Positions 52,830-61,737 of a DNA stretch of 64,000 nt are shown in pieces. Each line of letters starts with the position of its first letter. Within the stretch, counting starts at the first letter, position 1. A model generated the notes under the pieces. That model saw nothing but the letters and a program-made list of their open reading frames with translations, was not told the DNA's origin and did no database searches. The DNA lies in the NCBI GenBank assembly GCA_030323885.1, contig CM059189.1, forward strand, positions 50,813,661 to 50,877,660, given 5' to 3'. The position numbers and the translations under genes are program-made. This DNA comes from Branchipolynoe longqiensis. Its lineage: Eukaryota; Annelida; Polychaeta; Phyllodocida; Polynoidae.

Positions 52830-54170
52830 CAGTGGTGTTAGACGGCTCGCTTCTGTAGTAGTTATCGTCATCTTTACGGCTCTGGGTGGAGTGGTGTTGT
52901 CGGCGGTTCGTGTACTGTTTTTGGGCCTGGGCACTCCTCATGGCTATGAGGCAGGCATCGCGCTGTGTGTATTTGATTGCCGTTCAGTCTTTCCAACCTT
53001 TTGGTAGTATGGTGTTGTCTATCATGTTGAAAACTCGCTCAGACCATGCTAAGCAAGTCTCCCAATCCCACTCAGATGCCATTTCCACTAGATGTTCAGT
53101 GTGTTCATTCAGGGGCTCGGCCCATGGACGCGGTATGGCTGGGTCCTTTGCCATTCTGAAAATAGCAGACAGGTATTCATACCAGGCGCTCTCTCAAAGG
53201 CCGACACTCCCCTTATGGTCCCCGCGAATTACAAAGTGGTGAGGAAGAAGGGGATTCCTACCTCTTCGTCTCCTGCCGTATGAGCTGTTGTTGTCCAGAA
53301 TGTCACTGATCACGTCTCAGTGGCATGAGTCGTCTTCCTCGGATGATGAAGGTGGGTATCTGTCCTTGCTGCAGCGTGGCTTGTGTCGGTGCTTCTCATT
53401 CCGTCTGCGGGCTTTTCTGGCATCACGGCTGCTGCTGGCTGAGCGCCAGGGGCAGCGCTCCTCCTCGAATGAATCCCTTCCGTGGCTGCGGCGGTTTTTA
53501 TGCCATGGTGTGGTCTGCCGTTCGCTTCGTGCTTTTGATGAGGATGTGATGGACAATTCCTTGCTGGACTATCACCATCCCTTCTTGTTTGTCCTTTCCA
53601 ATGCTGCCATGCGTTCGAGCATTGTCTTGTTAACCTCGGCCTGTTGGGCCAGTGTGTCGGCTAACGACTGCTGAAGTATGCTGATCTGTCGGTCTGCGGC
53701 ATTGGAGTCGGCCGAGGTGGCGTCTGGTATGGAGTGGTGCTACTGGGCCCCTGCGGGAGTTGGGTGGGCGACAGCAGACTTTGGGCGGCCTCGGGGCGCG
53801 CTGTAGGCGGTGCGGCCTCTGCTGTGTCTGCTGCGGTGTCCATACAGGCGGCGATGGTGTCTGCAGGCTCTGCGGCGTGGCTTGTCTATTGGCGGCGCGA
53901 GCCATCGTGGTGAACAAGCCGTGAGGCTGGGGCATTGTGGTGAGCAAGCCGTGAGGCTGAGGTGCGTGGGAGTGGAGAGGAGTAAGCTGGTGGTTGTTAT
54001 CGGTCCGGTGGCTGGTGGCGATGTGTAGAAATCCAGGACCTGGCGGCCCGTCATCGACCGGATCTGACATCACAGATCTTGTGAGGCGAGGGAGGTTCCG
54101 CAGGGATCCAACAGGGGGCCGGGGGGTGCTGGGTTCGAGTCCAGGTGGCGCCACCGCAGGAGCAGTTCCC
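52830..54170 (-). pseudogene. Gag (N-terminal and central part) of a decayed DIRS/Ngaro-like element
   Basis: Reading leftward on the minus strand: a Pro/Ser-rich start near 54150, then a coiled-coil-like stretch (SILQQSLADTLAQQAEVNKT, then MLERMAALERTNKKGW), an Arg/Ser-rich block (53320-53550), and a conserved core, WYEYLSAIFRMAKDPAIPRP ... WSERVFNMIDNTILPKGW, at about 53190-52990. In-frame stops break the frame at least three times. The core aligns with the intact Gag at 55150 (LSMVNHP ... YSESIFSWIADGRLPQGW). The remainder of the protein continues at 51943 beyond the LINE insertion. Confidence 0.7.
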
Positions 54171-54424
54171 TGTTCACGCCAAATTACCCATGTTGACGAA
54201 CAACATGAACATTGCTGCCTGCGAATTGATTCATAAAATAATTTTTTAGTAGTAGATCATTCATCCGTATGAATAATTCTAGTCTCAGCCCTGTGGCATT
54301 GTTGGCCTTATGCCAAATAATAAAAACAATTGGTGATCGTCCCCGCCCGAGCCTGAAAAAATCTTTTCTTTGTAACTTAAAAAAATGTGTCAGGCTAGCA
54401 GCAATTCAACTTACGTATAAATTT

Positions 54425-54532
54425 TTAAGTCATTGGTTTGACTTGGCCAGTGTTCGAACCCAGGAGTTTTAATTCCACAACCTACCAGAACGGGAGGCGG
54501 ACGCTCAGCTCATTCGGCCATCGCGTCTGGTT
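54425..54532 (-). mobile_element. SINE head fragment
   Basis: The plus strand runs from TTTTTAAGTCATTGGTTTGAC to CATTCGGCCATCGCGTCTGG, the complement of the SINE head. Confidence 0.65.
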
Positions 54533-55030
54533 ATGTGTTACGTCTCCGTCATATGCCAACAAAATAACGTTTAAAAACCACCCACCCAACCCTGATTTGA
54601 TTGATCAATTCTTTTTTCATTTGGCTTTACAGCAATTTCACATTGCAGATCTGTACATTATTCATACACAAGCTAGATACCAAGTTAAAAGATAGAATAG
54701 ATGGTATATATGCATATATACTAGTGTAGGCACCCGCGGGCGTTGACAGAATAATATAAGTGAACTGGTCTATCTATTGGCGTTTCGAACGCGCCGGCAG
54801 CGCGTTGGGTCTGGCGAATTGTGCCAGGCGGCACCACACACGCCGTCCGGCTTAGTTAAGCATTGGTCGTAATGCGAAGCATTACGTTTGATGCGATGAA
54901 AGGAAGAGTCCCTCCCCTCACCCCCTGCCACCTCGCGCAGCATTCGCGCCTCGCGCGACGTCCGCGGCTGCCCTCGCCCTCCCCCGGCCCTGAGCATTCA
55001 CGCCTCCCCTGCCACTGCTCACTTTCTCCC

Positions 55031-55037
55031 TTATAAG
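55031..55037 (+). promoter_or_regulatory. TATA-like box upstream of gag
   Basis: TTATAAG stands out in an otherwise GC-rich leader, about 115 bp before the gag ATG. A pyrimidine-A start (CCTTCAGCCATTC) follows 20-30 bp downstream. Confidence 0.4.
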
Positions 55038-55149
55038 GCCGCCCGCCGCCTCCTTCAGCCATTCACCTCCAGTCTCCACCACGCAGCCCTTCTTCTACAC
55101 CTTGGCTATACTTCACCTCGGACCGCTGCTTCTCTGCCGACCCGAGATC

Positions 55150-56313
55150 ATGCCCAGCCACGGAAAGGGAAAGGGCCGGAAGAGCTCCAAGGCCTCCGGC
55201 ATGGCCACGCCAGGACCCTCCTCGGGCTCCCCGGGTGGCTCCGTCCCGTCTACGGCCCCGGCGTCGCCCGCAGCACCCTCGGGCCAGCCCAGCAGCGAGA
55301 CGGCCCTCCTCATCCAGGCCATCACGCGCCTCACCAGCCGCATGGACGCCGTCGAGATGGGGCAAGCCCGAGGGGCTCCGGGGAGCCCCCCGCCCACGCC
55401 CAGGCGGGAGCCCGCCTACAGCCTGCCGCCCGTCCCGGCGCATCGGGCATGCGCCGCAACCGGGAGCCGGCCACCGCCTCCACCTCAAGCGACTCAGCCC
55501 GGAGGCCTACATCCGCAGTACGAGGGCTACACCCGCGCCCACGCCAGCTCAGCACCGCCGCCCGCCTGCCGCCAGGATCCCGTGGAGCACAGCCCGGCAT
55601 CCACGGCCGACGCGGTGCGCGAGATATTGGCATCCGCCGAGGCGCAGCACACCGTACGCCGCAGAGGTATCCCGTCTGATTATGTTTTCCCGTGTGATTT
55701 AGTAGAGAGAGGTCCGGGGCGCAAGGCGGTGAAGCTTGGAGAGGCGACGAAGGACGAGTACAATCTCGCCCTCCTCTCCATGGTCAACCACCCCTCCTTC
55801 CCGGATCACTCCCTCCAGGGCTTACACCACCACCACCTCACCGTCATGAGAGATATCCTGATCCACCCTTGGCCCACCGTCCGCCGCTACTCGGAAAGCA
55901 TATTTTCCTGGATCGCGGACGGTAGGCTCCCCCAGGGGTGGCATGACCCTGTGGCCCTGAACATGCTCAGGGTCGACTCCCTCACCACCCCCGCCCACCA
56001 GCCGTCCACAGCCGCCCCCCTCCACCCAACAGACCCAGCCAGAGCCCGCCAACAGCCCCGCTCCTTGCCCGAGGCCCGGATCACCTACAGTAGGGAGCTC
56101 CACGGGGCCCCCTGCGGCGCTTGGAACCGGGACCCCGCAGCCTGCACCCTAGCGGGCCCCGGCGAGGCCCACGGCCAGGGGGGCGCCAGGCAGAGGCATA
56201 CGTGCGCCTACTGCGCTAATGTGCGCAAGATGCTAACCGCGCATAGTGAGGACGTATGCAACTCCAAGCGCAACCGTGAGCGTGCGATGCCTGCCACCTC
56301 GGCGGATTTTTAG
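55150..56313 (+). CDS. Gag-like protein of the DIRS/Ngaro-like element
   Basis: A 387-residue frame starting at the first ATG (MPSHGKGKGRKSSKA). It presumably packages element RNA. The N-terminal 60 residues are Ser/Pro/Gly-rich and basic. A proline-rich region follows, then a conserved core at about residues 190-290 (YNLALLSMVNHPSFPDHSLQ, YSESIFSWIADGRLPQGW). The C-terminal zinc-knuckle-like module is PCGAWNRDPAAC then HTCAYCANVRKML and DVCNSKRNR. The same core and zinc module occur in the decayed gag at 51.5-54.2 kb. The frame ends at TAG 56311-56313. Strong GC3 bias. Confidence 0.8.
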   Translation: MPSHGKGKGRKSSKASGMATPGPSSGSPGGSVPSTAPASPAAPSGQPSSETALLIQAITRLTSRMDAVEMGQARGAPGSPPPTPRREPAYSLPPVPAHRACAATGSRPPPPPQATQPGGLHPQYEGYTRAHASSAPPPACRQDPVEHSPASTADAVREILASAEAQHTVRRRGIPSDYVFPCDLVERGPGRKAVKLGEATKDEYNLALLSMVNHPSFPDHSLQGLHHHHLTVMRDILIHPWPTVRRYSESIFSWIADGRLPQGWHDPVALNMLRVDSLTTPAHQPSTAAPLHPTDPARARQQPRSLPEARITYSRELHGAPCGAWNRDPAACTLAGPGEAHGQGGARQRHTCAYCANVRKMLTAHSEDVCNSKRNRERAMPATSADF

Positions 56314-57236
56314 TCCGCCGGTGCCCTCGGCCGGCCCGGAGGCCCTTAACCGGCCCACTACTGCTCAGCCCAGCCCCGCCGCCATCCACATCCCAGTCAC
56401 TACCTACTACCAGTGTCCCCGAGGGCCAAGCCGCCCACCTCACCGGAGCCGCTCCAGCCAGCACCGCCTCCACCGCCCGGGACCCCGCTCCCGCCCACAA
56501 GGCCCTCGCCGCCTCCCTCTGCCCGCTGTCTACCAGCATCATCGACCCAGACTTCCCCCTCACCCTCGGCGACACCGCCTTCCTCAGCCCCCCCGACCCC
56601 GAACCCGACCCCCCCGACCCCCTCCACCCCACCCCCCCATCCTCCCACCCAGCAGGACTTCGCTGCCCCCCTCACCCGCCCTCACCGCACCTCCTCCCCC
56701 GACCGCCACCCTGCCCTCGCCCCCGCCCCGACCCTCGACGAGCCCACCGTCGACGTCATCAACCCCCACCTCCAGGACACCCTCCCAGCCGCCCCCTCCT
56801 GCGGCCCCACACCCTCCCAGTATACCCGCCCCACCCTCCTCTCCTCCTGGCTCCCACACCTCCGGCGAGGCCTTGGCCCGCTACCCCGCATTAAACCATG
56901 CCTACACAACCCCTCCGTTTAAGGGGGCCTTCCTAATTTTTTTGCCGCCCGCATTACCCCTTCCCTCGGCCTCCAGATCCCCGCCTGGGCCCCCCCGGGC
57001 CCCCCCAAAAAAAATCCCACCTCCACCACGACCCCCCGACCCCGCAGTCCTCGAGTTCGGCTTCCCCGCCAACTACTCCGCCTCTACCCTCCCCCGCCCC
57101 TCCTTCTCCAATCACCGAGAGTCCCCCGAATATCTCTCCCACATCCGAGACTTCGTCGACACGGAGCTGGCCCTCGGCGCCCTGATCGGCCCCTTCACCG
57201 TCCCCCCCCTTTACCCCCTGGACCCAGGTCTCCCCC
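56314..57236 (+). pseudogene. Proline-rich linker and RT N-terminus with frame breaks
   Basis: No single frame explains this stretch. The most protein-like reading is in frame 3 around 56406-56600 (TTSVPEGQAAHLTGAAPAS, then STSIIDPDFPLTLGDTAFLS). It lies in frame 2 around 57050-57200 (FGFPANYSASTLPRPSFSNH, then TELALGALIGPFTV). It returns to frame 3 after a run of eight C at 57202-57209 (PPFTPWTQVSPMMTRP). Extra or missing bases in C runs are the simplest cause, whether from mutation or from assembly error. The RT would need this N-terminus to be functional. Confidence 0.6.
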
Positions 57237-58568
57237 ATGATGACCCGCCCCAAGGCCGACTCGGGCAAAAGGCGGGTCATCGTCGACCTCTCCTACCCCT
57301 CCGGGGCAAGCGTAAACTCGGGCATCCCCCGGCGCGAGTTCCTCGGGGAACCCCACACCTACACCCTTCCCTCCGTCGCCGACGTAGGCCGCCGCCTCAT
57401 CGACCAGGGCCACGGAGCCTACGTCTGGACCGCCGACATCTCCCGGGCCTACCGCCAGCTCCGTGCCGACCCCCTATCCTGCCCCCTGTTGGGCATCTGC
57501 CTCGACGGCAACACTTATATAGATCTTGCCCTCCCCTTCGGGTGCCGCACCTCGGGCGCTGCCTGCGTCCGTGTCACCGCTGCAGTAGCCTGGATCATCC
57601 GGCGCGAGGGTTTCCACGCACTCGTCTACGTCGATGACTTCATAGGATGCGAGGGTTCTTACCTGAGGGCGTGCCAGGCATTCGACGCCTTCCTCGCCCT
57701 CACCGCTGCCCTCGGTCTCGACGTAGCGCCCGGAAAGTGCCATCCTCCCGCTGTCCGCCTCCACTGGCTAGGGTTCGCCCTCGACAGCGAGACGATGACC
57801 ATCCGGGTCGCCCCCGCCAAGATCCAGGCTCTCATCGACGACTGTGACGCACGCATCGCCCAGCCCACCCTCGGGAAACAACAGCTTCAAAGTCTCCTGG
57901 GGCGCCTCAACCACGTGAGCGGCTGCGTGCTCCCCGGCCGCAAGTTCATGGCTCGCCTCCTCGGGGCGCTCCGCAGCTGCTACGGCGCCGCCTCCATCAC
58001 CCTCGCCGACGACGCCCTCCGGGATCTGAGGTGGTTCGCCGCCTATGGACGAATCTCCAACGGCATCCACCTCCACCGCCCCACGGAGGGCCGCCGCTGG
58101 GTGATCGAGTGCGACTCCTGTCTCACCGGGGGCGGCGCCCACTCCCCCATGCACTACTACGCCCGAGGGTACTCCTCGGGGTTCCGGGCGCGGTTCCCCT
58201 CCATCCACGAACTCGAGGCGATCAACCTCGTCGTCGCCCTCCACTCCCTCCTCCCGGACGACGTCGCGGGGGCGACGGTGGTGGTCTACACCGACAACAT
58301 GGCCTCGGCCACCGCCCTCGAGTCGGGACGCGCCCGAGACCCCGCCCTCGGGACCTGCGCGAGGGAGCTCTGGTTGCTGGCGGCCTCCGGCTCCTTTGAC
58401 CTTCACATCACCCACAAGCCCGGGGCGGACCTCCTCCTTGCCGACGCCCTAAGCCGCGCCCACCTCGCCGGCCCCTGGGCCGAAACGGTCCGCAGCGAGG
58501 TGGCTCGCCTCGGGCTCACCCCCACTGCCGCATCACATGACGCTTTCCCCTTTCATCCCGGCCTCTAG
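57237..58568 (+). CDS. Reverse transcriptase-RNase H of the DIRS/Ngaro-like element
   Basis: A 443-codon frame from ATG 57237 to TAG 58566-58568. RT motifs: KRRVIVDLSYPSGASVNSGI, WTADISRAYRQL, LALPFGCRTSG and the catalytic LVYVDDF near residue 130. RT thumb-like: LGRLNHVSGCVLPGRKFMARL. RNase H follows with all acidic residues: WVIECDSCLTGGG (D), ELEAINLVVAL (E), VVYTDNMASA (D) and the C-terminal HKPGADLLLADALSR. The RT/RNase H fusion and its sequence type are those of tyrosine-recombinase retroelements rather than LTR elements. The ATG lies inside the RT, and the true N-terminus is in the broken region upstream. It overlaps the recombinase frame by one base. Confidence 0.92.
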   Translation: MMTRPKADSGKRRVIVDLSYPSGASVNSGIPRREFLGEPHTYTLPSVADVGRRLIDQGHGAYVWTADISRAYRQLRADPLSCPLLGICLDGNTYIDLALPFGCRTSGAACVRVTAAVAWIIRREGFHALVYVDDFIGCEGSYLRACQAFDAFLALTAALGLDVAPGKCHPPAVRLHWLGFALDSETMTIRVAPAKIQALIDDCDARIAQPTLGKQQLQSLLGRLNHVSGCVLPGRKFMARLLGALRSCYGAASITLADDALRDLRWFAAYGRISNGIHLHRPTEGRRWVIECDSCLTGGGAHSPMHYYARGYSSGFRARFPSIHELEAINLVVALHSLLPDDVAGATVVVYTDNMASATALESGRARDPALGTCARELWLLAASGSFDLHITHKPGADLLLADALSRAHLAGPWAETVRSEVARLGLTPTAASHDAFPFHPGL

Positions 58569-59554
58569 GTTACCTGCCCGCTGAGATCGACGACGTCGCC
58601 CGCCTCCGCCTCGCAGCGCTTGCTCCCGCGACCTGGAGGAACCGCCGCCGCCAGGCTGAGGACTTCGTCAGCTTCATGGTTGCCCGAGGTGTCGACCCCC
58701 TCGCCCCGTCGGCCTTCGATGTCGCCGCTTTCACCGCCTCCCTCTTCGCCCGCGCCCTCGCCCCGGCCTCCGTCAAGAACGCCGTCTCGGGAGCCCGGAC
58801 CTGGGTAGAGGGGGCGGGGGGCCTCACCTCGGGCTTCGACGCCCGCCTCGCCAAAGATGTCTGCCGGGGAGGCGAGCGCTCCTCTGCCCACGTCCCGCGG
58901 CAAGCGCCGCCCCTCACGCCGCGCCAGCTGGCGCTCGCCATCAGCCACCTCGCCCGCGCAGGGCCCGCCTCACTCGCCCCTCGGGCCGCCCTGCTCCTCG
59001 GGTACTTCGGCATGCTGCGCCAATCCAACCTCCTGGCGCCGAGCCCCGAGGGGTGGGCCGGCCCCCACACCCTGACCCGGGCTGATGTCCACCCCGCGCC
59101 CGGGGGCCCCCGGCTCCTGATAAAGAGCTCCAAGACTATCTCGGGGCCCTCGGGCGCAGTGGCCCTCTTCGTCCCTGCCATCCCCGGCTCGCCTCTGTGC
59201 CCGGTCTCGACCTGGCAGCTCGCCCTTGCCCAGTCTCCCGCGCCGCAGGACGCGCCCGCTTTCATGATGCCCTCCGGCCGTCCGCTCGACCCACGCACCC
59301 TCACCGAACTCCTGAGGGGCGCCCTCAAGGCCCAAGGCGTCCCGGCCTCAGAAGCATTCACCCTCCATAGCCTCCGCCGGGGCGCCGCCCAGGCCTGCCA
59401 GCGCGCCGGGGTGCCCCTTCCCGACATCATGGCACAGGGGACCTGGACCTCCGAGGCGGTACACGCTTATGTACCCCGCCTCGCCCCCTCGGGCGCGCCT
59501 CGAGCCCTCTCCTCCGTTTTGGTGGAGGGCTCCTCGGCGCACCCCCCGTCATAG
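58568..59554 (+). CDS. Tyrosine recombinase of the DIRS/Ngaro-like element
   Basis: The frame is open from 58541 and its protein-like part starts at 58568 (GYLPAEIDDVARLRLAALAP, then WRNRRRQAEDFVSFMVARG), a SAM-like core-binding domain. The first ATG is at 58676, inside that domain, so initiation there would truncate it. The catalytic domain has the first arginine in LGYFGMLRQSNL, the H-x-x-R box in LHSLRRGAAQAC, and a late tyrosine in EAVHAYV. These correspond to the R-H-R-Y set. The enzyme would integrate a circular cDNA. The reading frame is -1 relative to the RT frame and may be reached by frameshifting. Confidence 0.88.
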   Translation, partial: GYLPAEIDDVARLRLAALAPATWRNRRRQAEDFVSFMVARGVDPLAPSAFDVAAFTASLFARALAPASVKNAVSGARTWVEGAGGLTSGFDARLAKDVCRGGERSSAHVPRQAPPLTPRQLALAISHLARAGPASLAPRAALLLGYFGMLRQSNLLAPSPEGWAGPHTLTRADVHPAPGGPRLLIKSSKTISGPSGAVALFVPAIPGSPLCPVSTWQLALAQSPAPQDAPAFMMPSGRPLDPRTLTELLRGALKAQGVPASEAFTLHSLRRGAAQACQRAGVPLPDIMAQGTWTSEAVHAYVPRLAPSGAPRALSSVLVEGSSAHPPS

Positions 59555-59675
59555 GCCATCAGACATTTCTCTCATCTTAAACAACCTTCTTTGATATGTA
59601 CTTCAGCCTGATACTTACCCTGTATATCCTTCTCTATGTTTGATATTTGTTTGTATTTGCTATGTCATATTGCCC

Positions 59676-59697
59676 GAGGCGTCCCAATAAACGCCTC
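59676..59697 (+). terminator. Polyadenylation signal held in a hairpin
   Basis: GAGGCGT and ACGCCTC form a perfect 7-bp inverted repeat around CCCAATAA; the AATAAA spans 59686-59691 and its last A is the first stem base. It is placed 120 bp after the recombinase stop and is the probable 3' processing site of the element. Confidence 0.5.
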
Positions 59698-59750
59698 AGT
59701 TTCCCACCACCGCTTTCTGTCTTCCTTTTGGCGCATCATGCGCCTGCTAC

Positions 59751-59767
59751 TCACTAGATGGCGCCAC
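59751..59767 (+). promoter_or_regulatory. CTCF-like motif
   Basis: TCACTAGATGGCGCCAC, one mismatch to the CTCF core. It lies between the DIRS/Ngaro-like element and the next TIR element. Confidence 0.35.
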
Positions 59768-59784
59768 CGGTAGCTGTATATAAC

Positions 59785-60614
59785 CAGAGAGCGTGTATAT
59801 AAACAGATGAGAGGGACAACTCCCGCGAAAAACGGTAACACAGGCTACAGTGGCAGTGGCGTTCCTGGCGGTTAGTGTTGAACAAGCCTTGAGTTTGCCG
59901 GTACGCTCAATGCAAAACATTTGTTTTTATTCAAAATTAATAGAAATCCAGAAGCCTAACCTTATCAATTTAATATAATCCTTTTGGTAAACATGTTTTC
60001 TATATCTCTTCCAAGCAGTTTGTTTCTGTGTGGTGTAGTTTTAGAGATATTTAACGTTTTCTGTATGAAGATTGCTCACCGCCATTGACAATGCCTTGAG
60101 TTTGCCGTACGTGTAGTGCAAAACGTGTATTTTATTCAAAATTAATAGAAATTCAGAACCATAGCCATGTAAATTTAATATAGTCTCATTGTTAAATATG
60201 TTTTCTATATGTGTTCCAAACAGTTTGTTTCTATGTAGTGTAGTTTTAGAGATATCTCACTTTTTCTGTACGAAGACTGCTCAATGCCTTGAGTTTGCCG
60301 TACGCGTAGTGAAAAACGTCAGTTTTATTCCAAATTAATAGAAATCCAGAAGCCTAACCATATCAATTTAATATAATCTTGTTGGTAAACATGTTTTCTA
60401 TGTGTATTCCAATCAGTTTGTTTCTAGGTGTTGTAGTTTTAGAGATATTTATCGTTTTCTGTATGAAGATTGCTCACTGCCATTGAAAATGCCTTGAGGT
60501 TTGCCCATATGCTTAAGCTGTTCAACAACCACCACTTGGAGCGCCACAGTCGGCAGATGTTACATGCTCTAGTATGGGAGTTGTCCCTCTCATCTGTTTA
60601 TATACACGCTCTCT
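59785..60614. mobile_element. TIR element with internal ~200-bp tandem units
   Basis: Perfect 40-bp inverted ends start CAGAGAGCGTGTATATAAAC and continue AGATGAGAGGGACAACTCCC (mirror at 60575-60614). They are flanked by the 7-bp direct repeat ATATAAC (59778-59784 and 60615-60621). The interior has three and a part units of about 200 bp, each starting TGCCTTGAGTTTGCCG and containing TAGTTTTAGAGATAT and TTTTCTGTATGAAGATTGC. It encodes no transposase. Confidence 0.78.
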
Positions 60615-60619
60615 GATAT

Positions 60620-61735
60620 AACCACGGCGCTCGATCGGCCCCTTCCTGATATGCCACCCGGCCTGCGCGCTGATTCAACTTAACCGAGAGAAAAAAAAAT
60701 TTGTTACTTATTCGGCGGTTATGGCTAGCCAGGTACGGTAATTCTCAGGTAATAAACTGTATTATCCACAATCTGCTCTTTCTAGTCCTTAAGCGGTCCT
60801 ACATTGACGGATATAGGTGGTAGATGATACAGTATGGTAACATCTAGGAGAGCAGATTATAAGTAGGGCTGTAATAGTATTCTAATTATTCAACAATGAT
60901 AATGGTTCCAGTTGTGTACTGGTCTTACTAGAAGTCATTCATTCAGGCCACGTTTAGTTATTTCTCAGTTATCTAATTATGTTATGTTATCAGTCCCTAC
61001 TTTGGGGGGTTGTGGTATTCATTTAGTTCTAGAATTAAATGCAAAGAACGCCAATGCTTTCAACAAGAACTTTTATTAGAGGCTTCCATTCAATGACTGC
61101 TGCACCTTATATATGCTCTGTGTTTGCTGGCTTTCATTTTTTATACTTATCCTCTTTCTGTTTATATATTTAGGCATCGCAGACTGTTAACAGATTCTGC
61201 CTGTCTATAGATGACCTGTCATAATTATTTCATGAGCAAAAGTACATTTACCGAATTACATGGCTATTTTCTAGTATTATAATTACTCCAAAGTGTGCAA
61301 CTCAACCATCGACCTAAGCATGTAACTATACATACCAGTTATTACTAGATTTGAAGCATACACTAAAGCTCCTGTAGTGTTGTGGAGAAATTGCGTGGCA
61401 ATTTAACTGTATAGACTGAGAATCCTTTCATGAAAGTGACAATAAAAGTTTCTCATTTGAAGTTTCATAGCGACACAACATGTGTGCACATGCGCAGACT
61501 CCAATTTCACATGTGATGCTATGAAGGTTTCCTTCTGAATTGTCATGCACACAATGAGACAAACAAAGCCGAGGCGGAGATCAAACCACGCATTGACACA
61601 CAGGACACGCCACCTGTCGGAGACAAGAGGAACTTTCGTAGTGTAGGATCAATGCATCAAACCAGATGGCCAACTGGGTGGAACATCCGCATCCTTTGCA
61701 TGAGGTGGTGGGATCAATCCCCGGCCGTCTCAAAC
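60620..61735. other. No gene recognised
   Basis: AT-rich sequence after a short GC-rich segment (60625-60690). A small inverted repeat (TTTCATAGC near 61467, GCTATGAAGG near 61519) is the only structure seen. Confidence 0.5.
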
Positions 61736-61737
61736 CA

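Larger units (their letters stand above)
54740..59700 (+). mobile_element. GC-rich DIRS/Ngaro-like tyrosine-recombinase retrotransposon
   Basis: About 4.9 kb with the order gag, reverse transcriptase-RNase H, tyrosine recombinase. No methyltransferase domain is seen, which favours Ngaro-like over classical DIRS elements. Base composition is far richer in G and C than any surrounding sequence, with codons ending almost always in C or G. A TATA-like box precedes gag and an AATAAA follows the recombinase. I could not find the split direct repeats or inverted termini expected of this order, so both outer boundaries are approximate. The RT, RNase H and recombinase motifs are intact; the linker upstream of RT has frame breaks. 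Confidence 0.85.

Noticed and set aside
55063..58948. Many long antisense and alternate frames within the GC-rich element
   Set aside because: High GC content suppresses stop codons in all frames. Only the gag, RT-RNase H and recombinase frames carry recognisable motifs.
54740..60700. Split direct repeats or LTRs of the GC-rich element
   Set aside because: I compared the 5' leader with the 3' flank, including the GC-rich piece after 60620, and saw only short, unconvincing matches.
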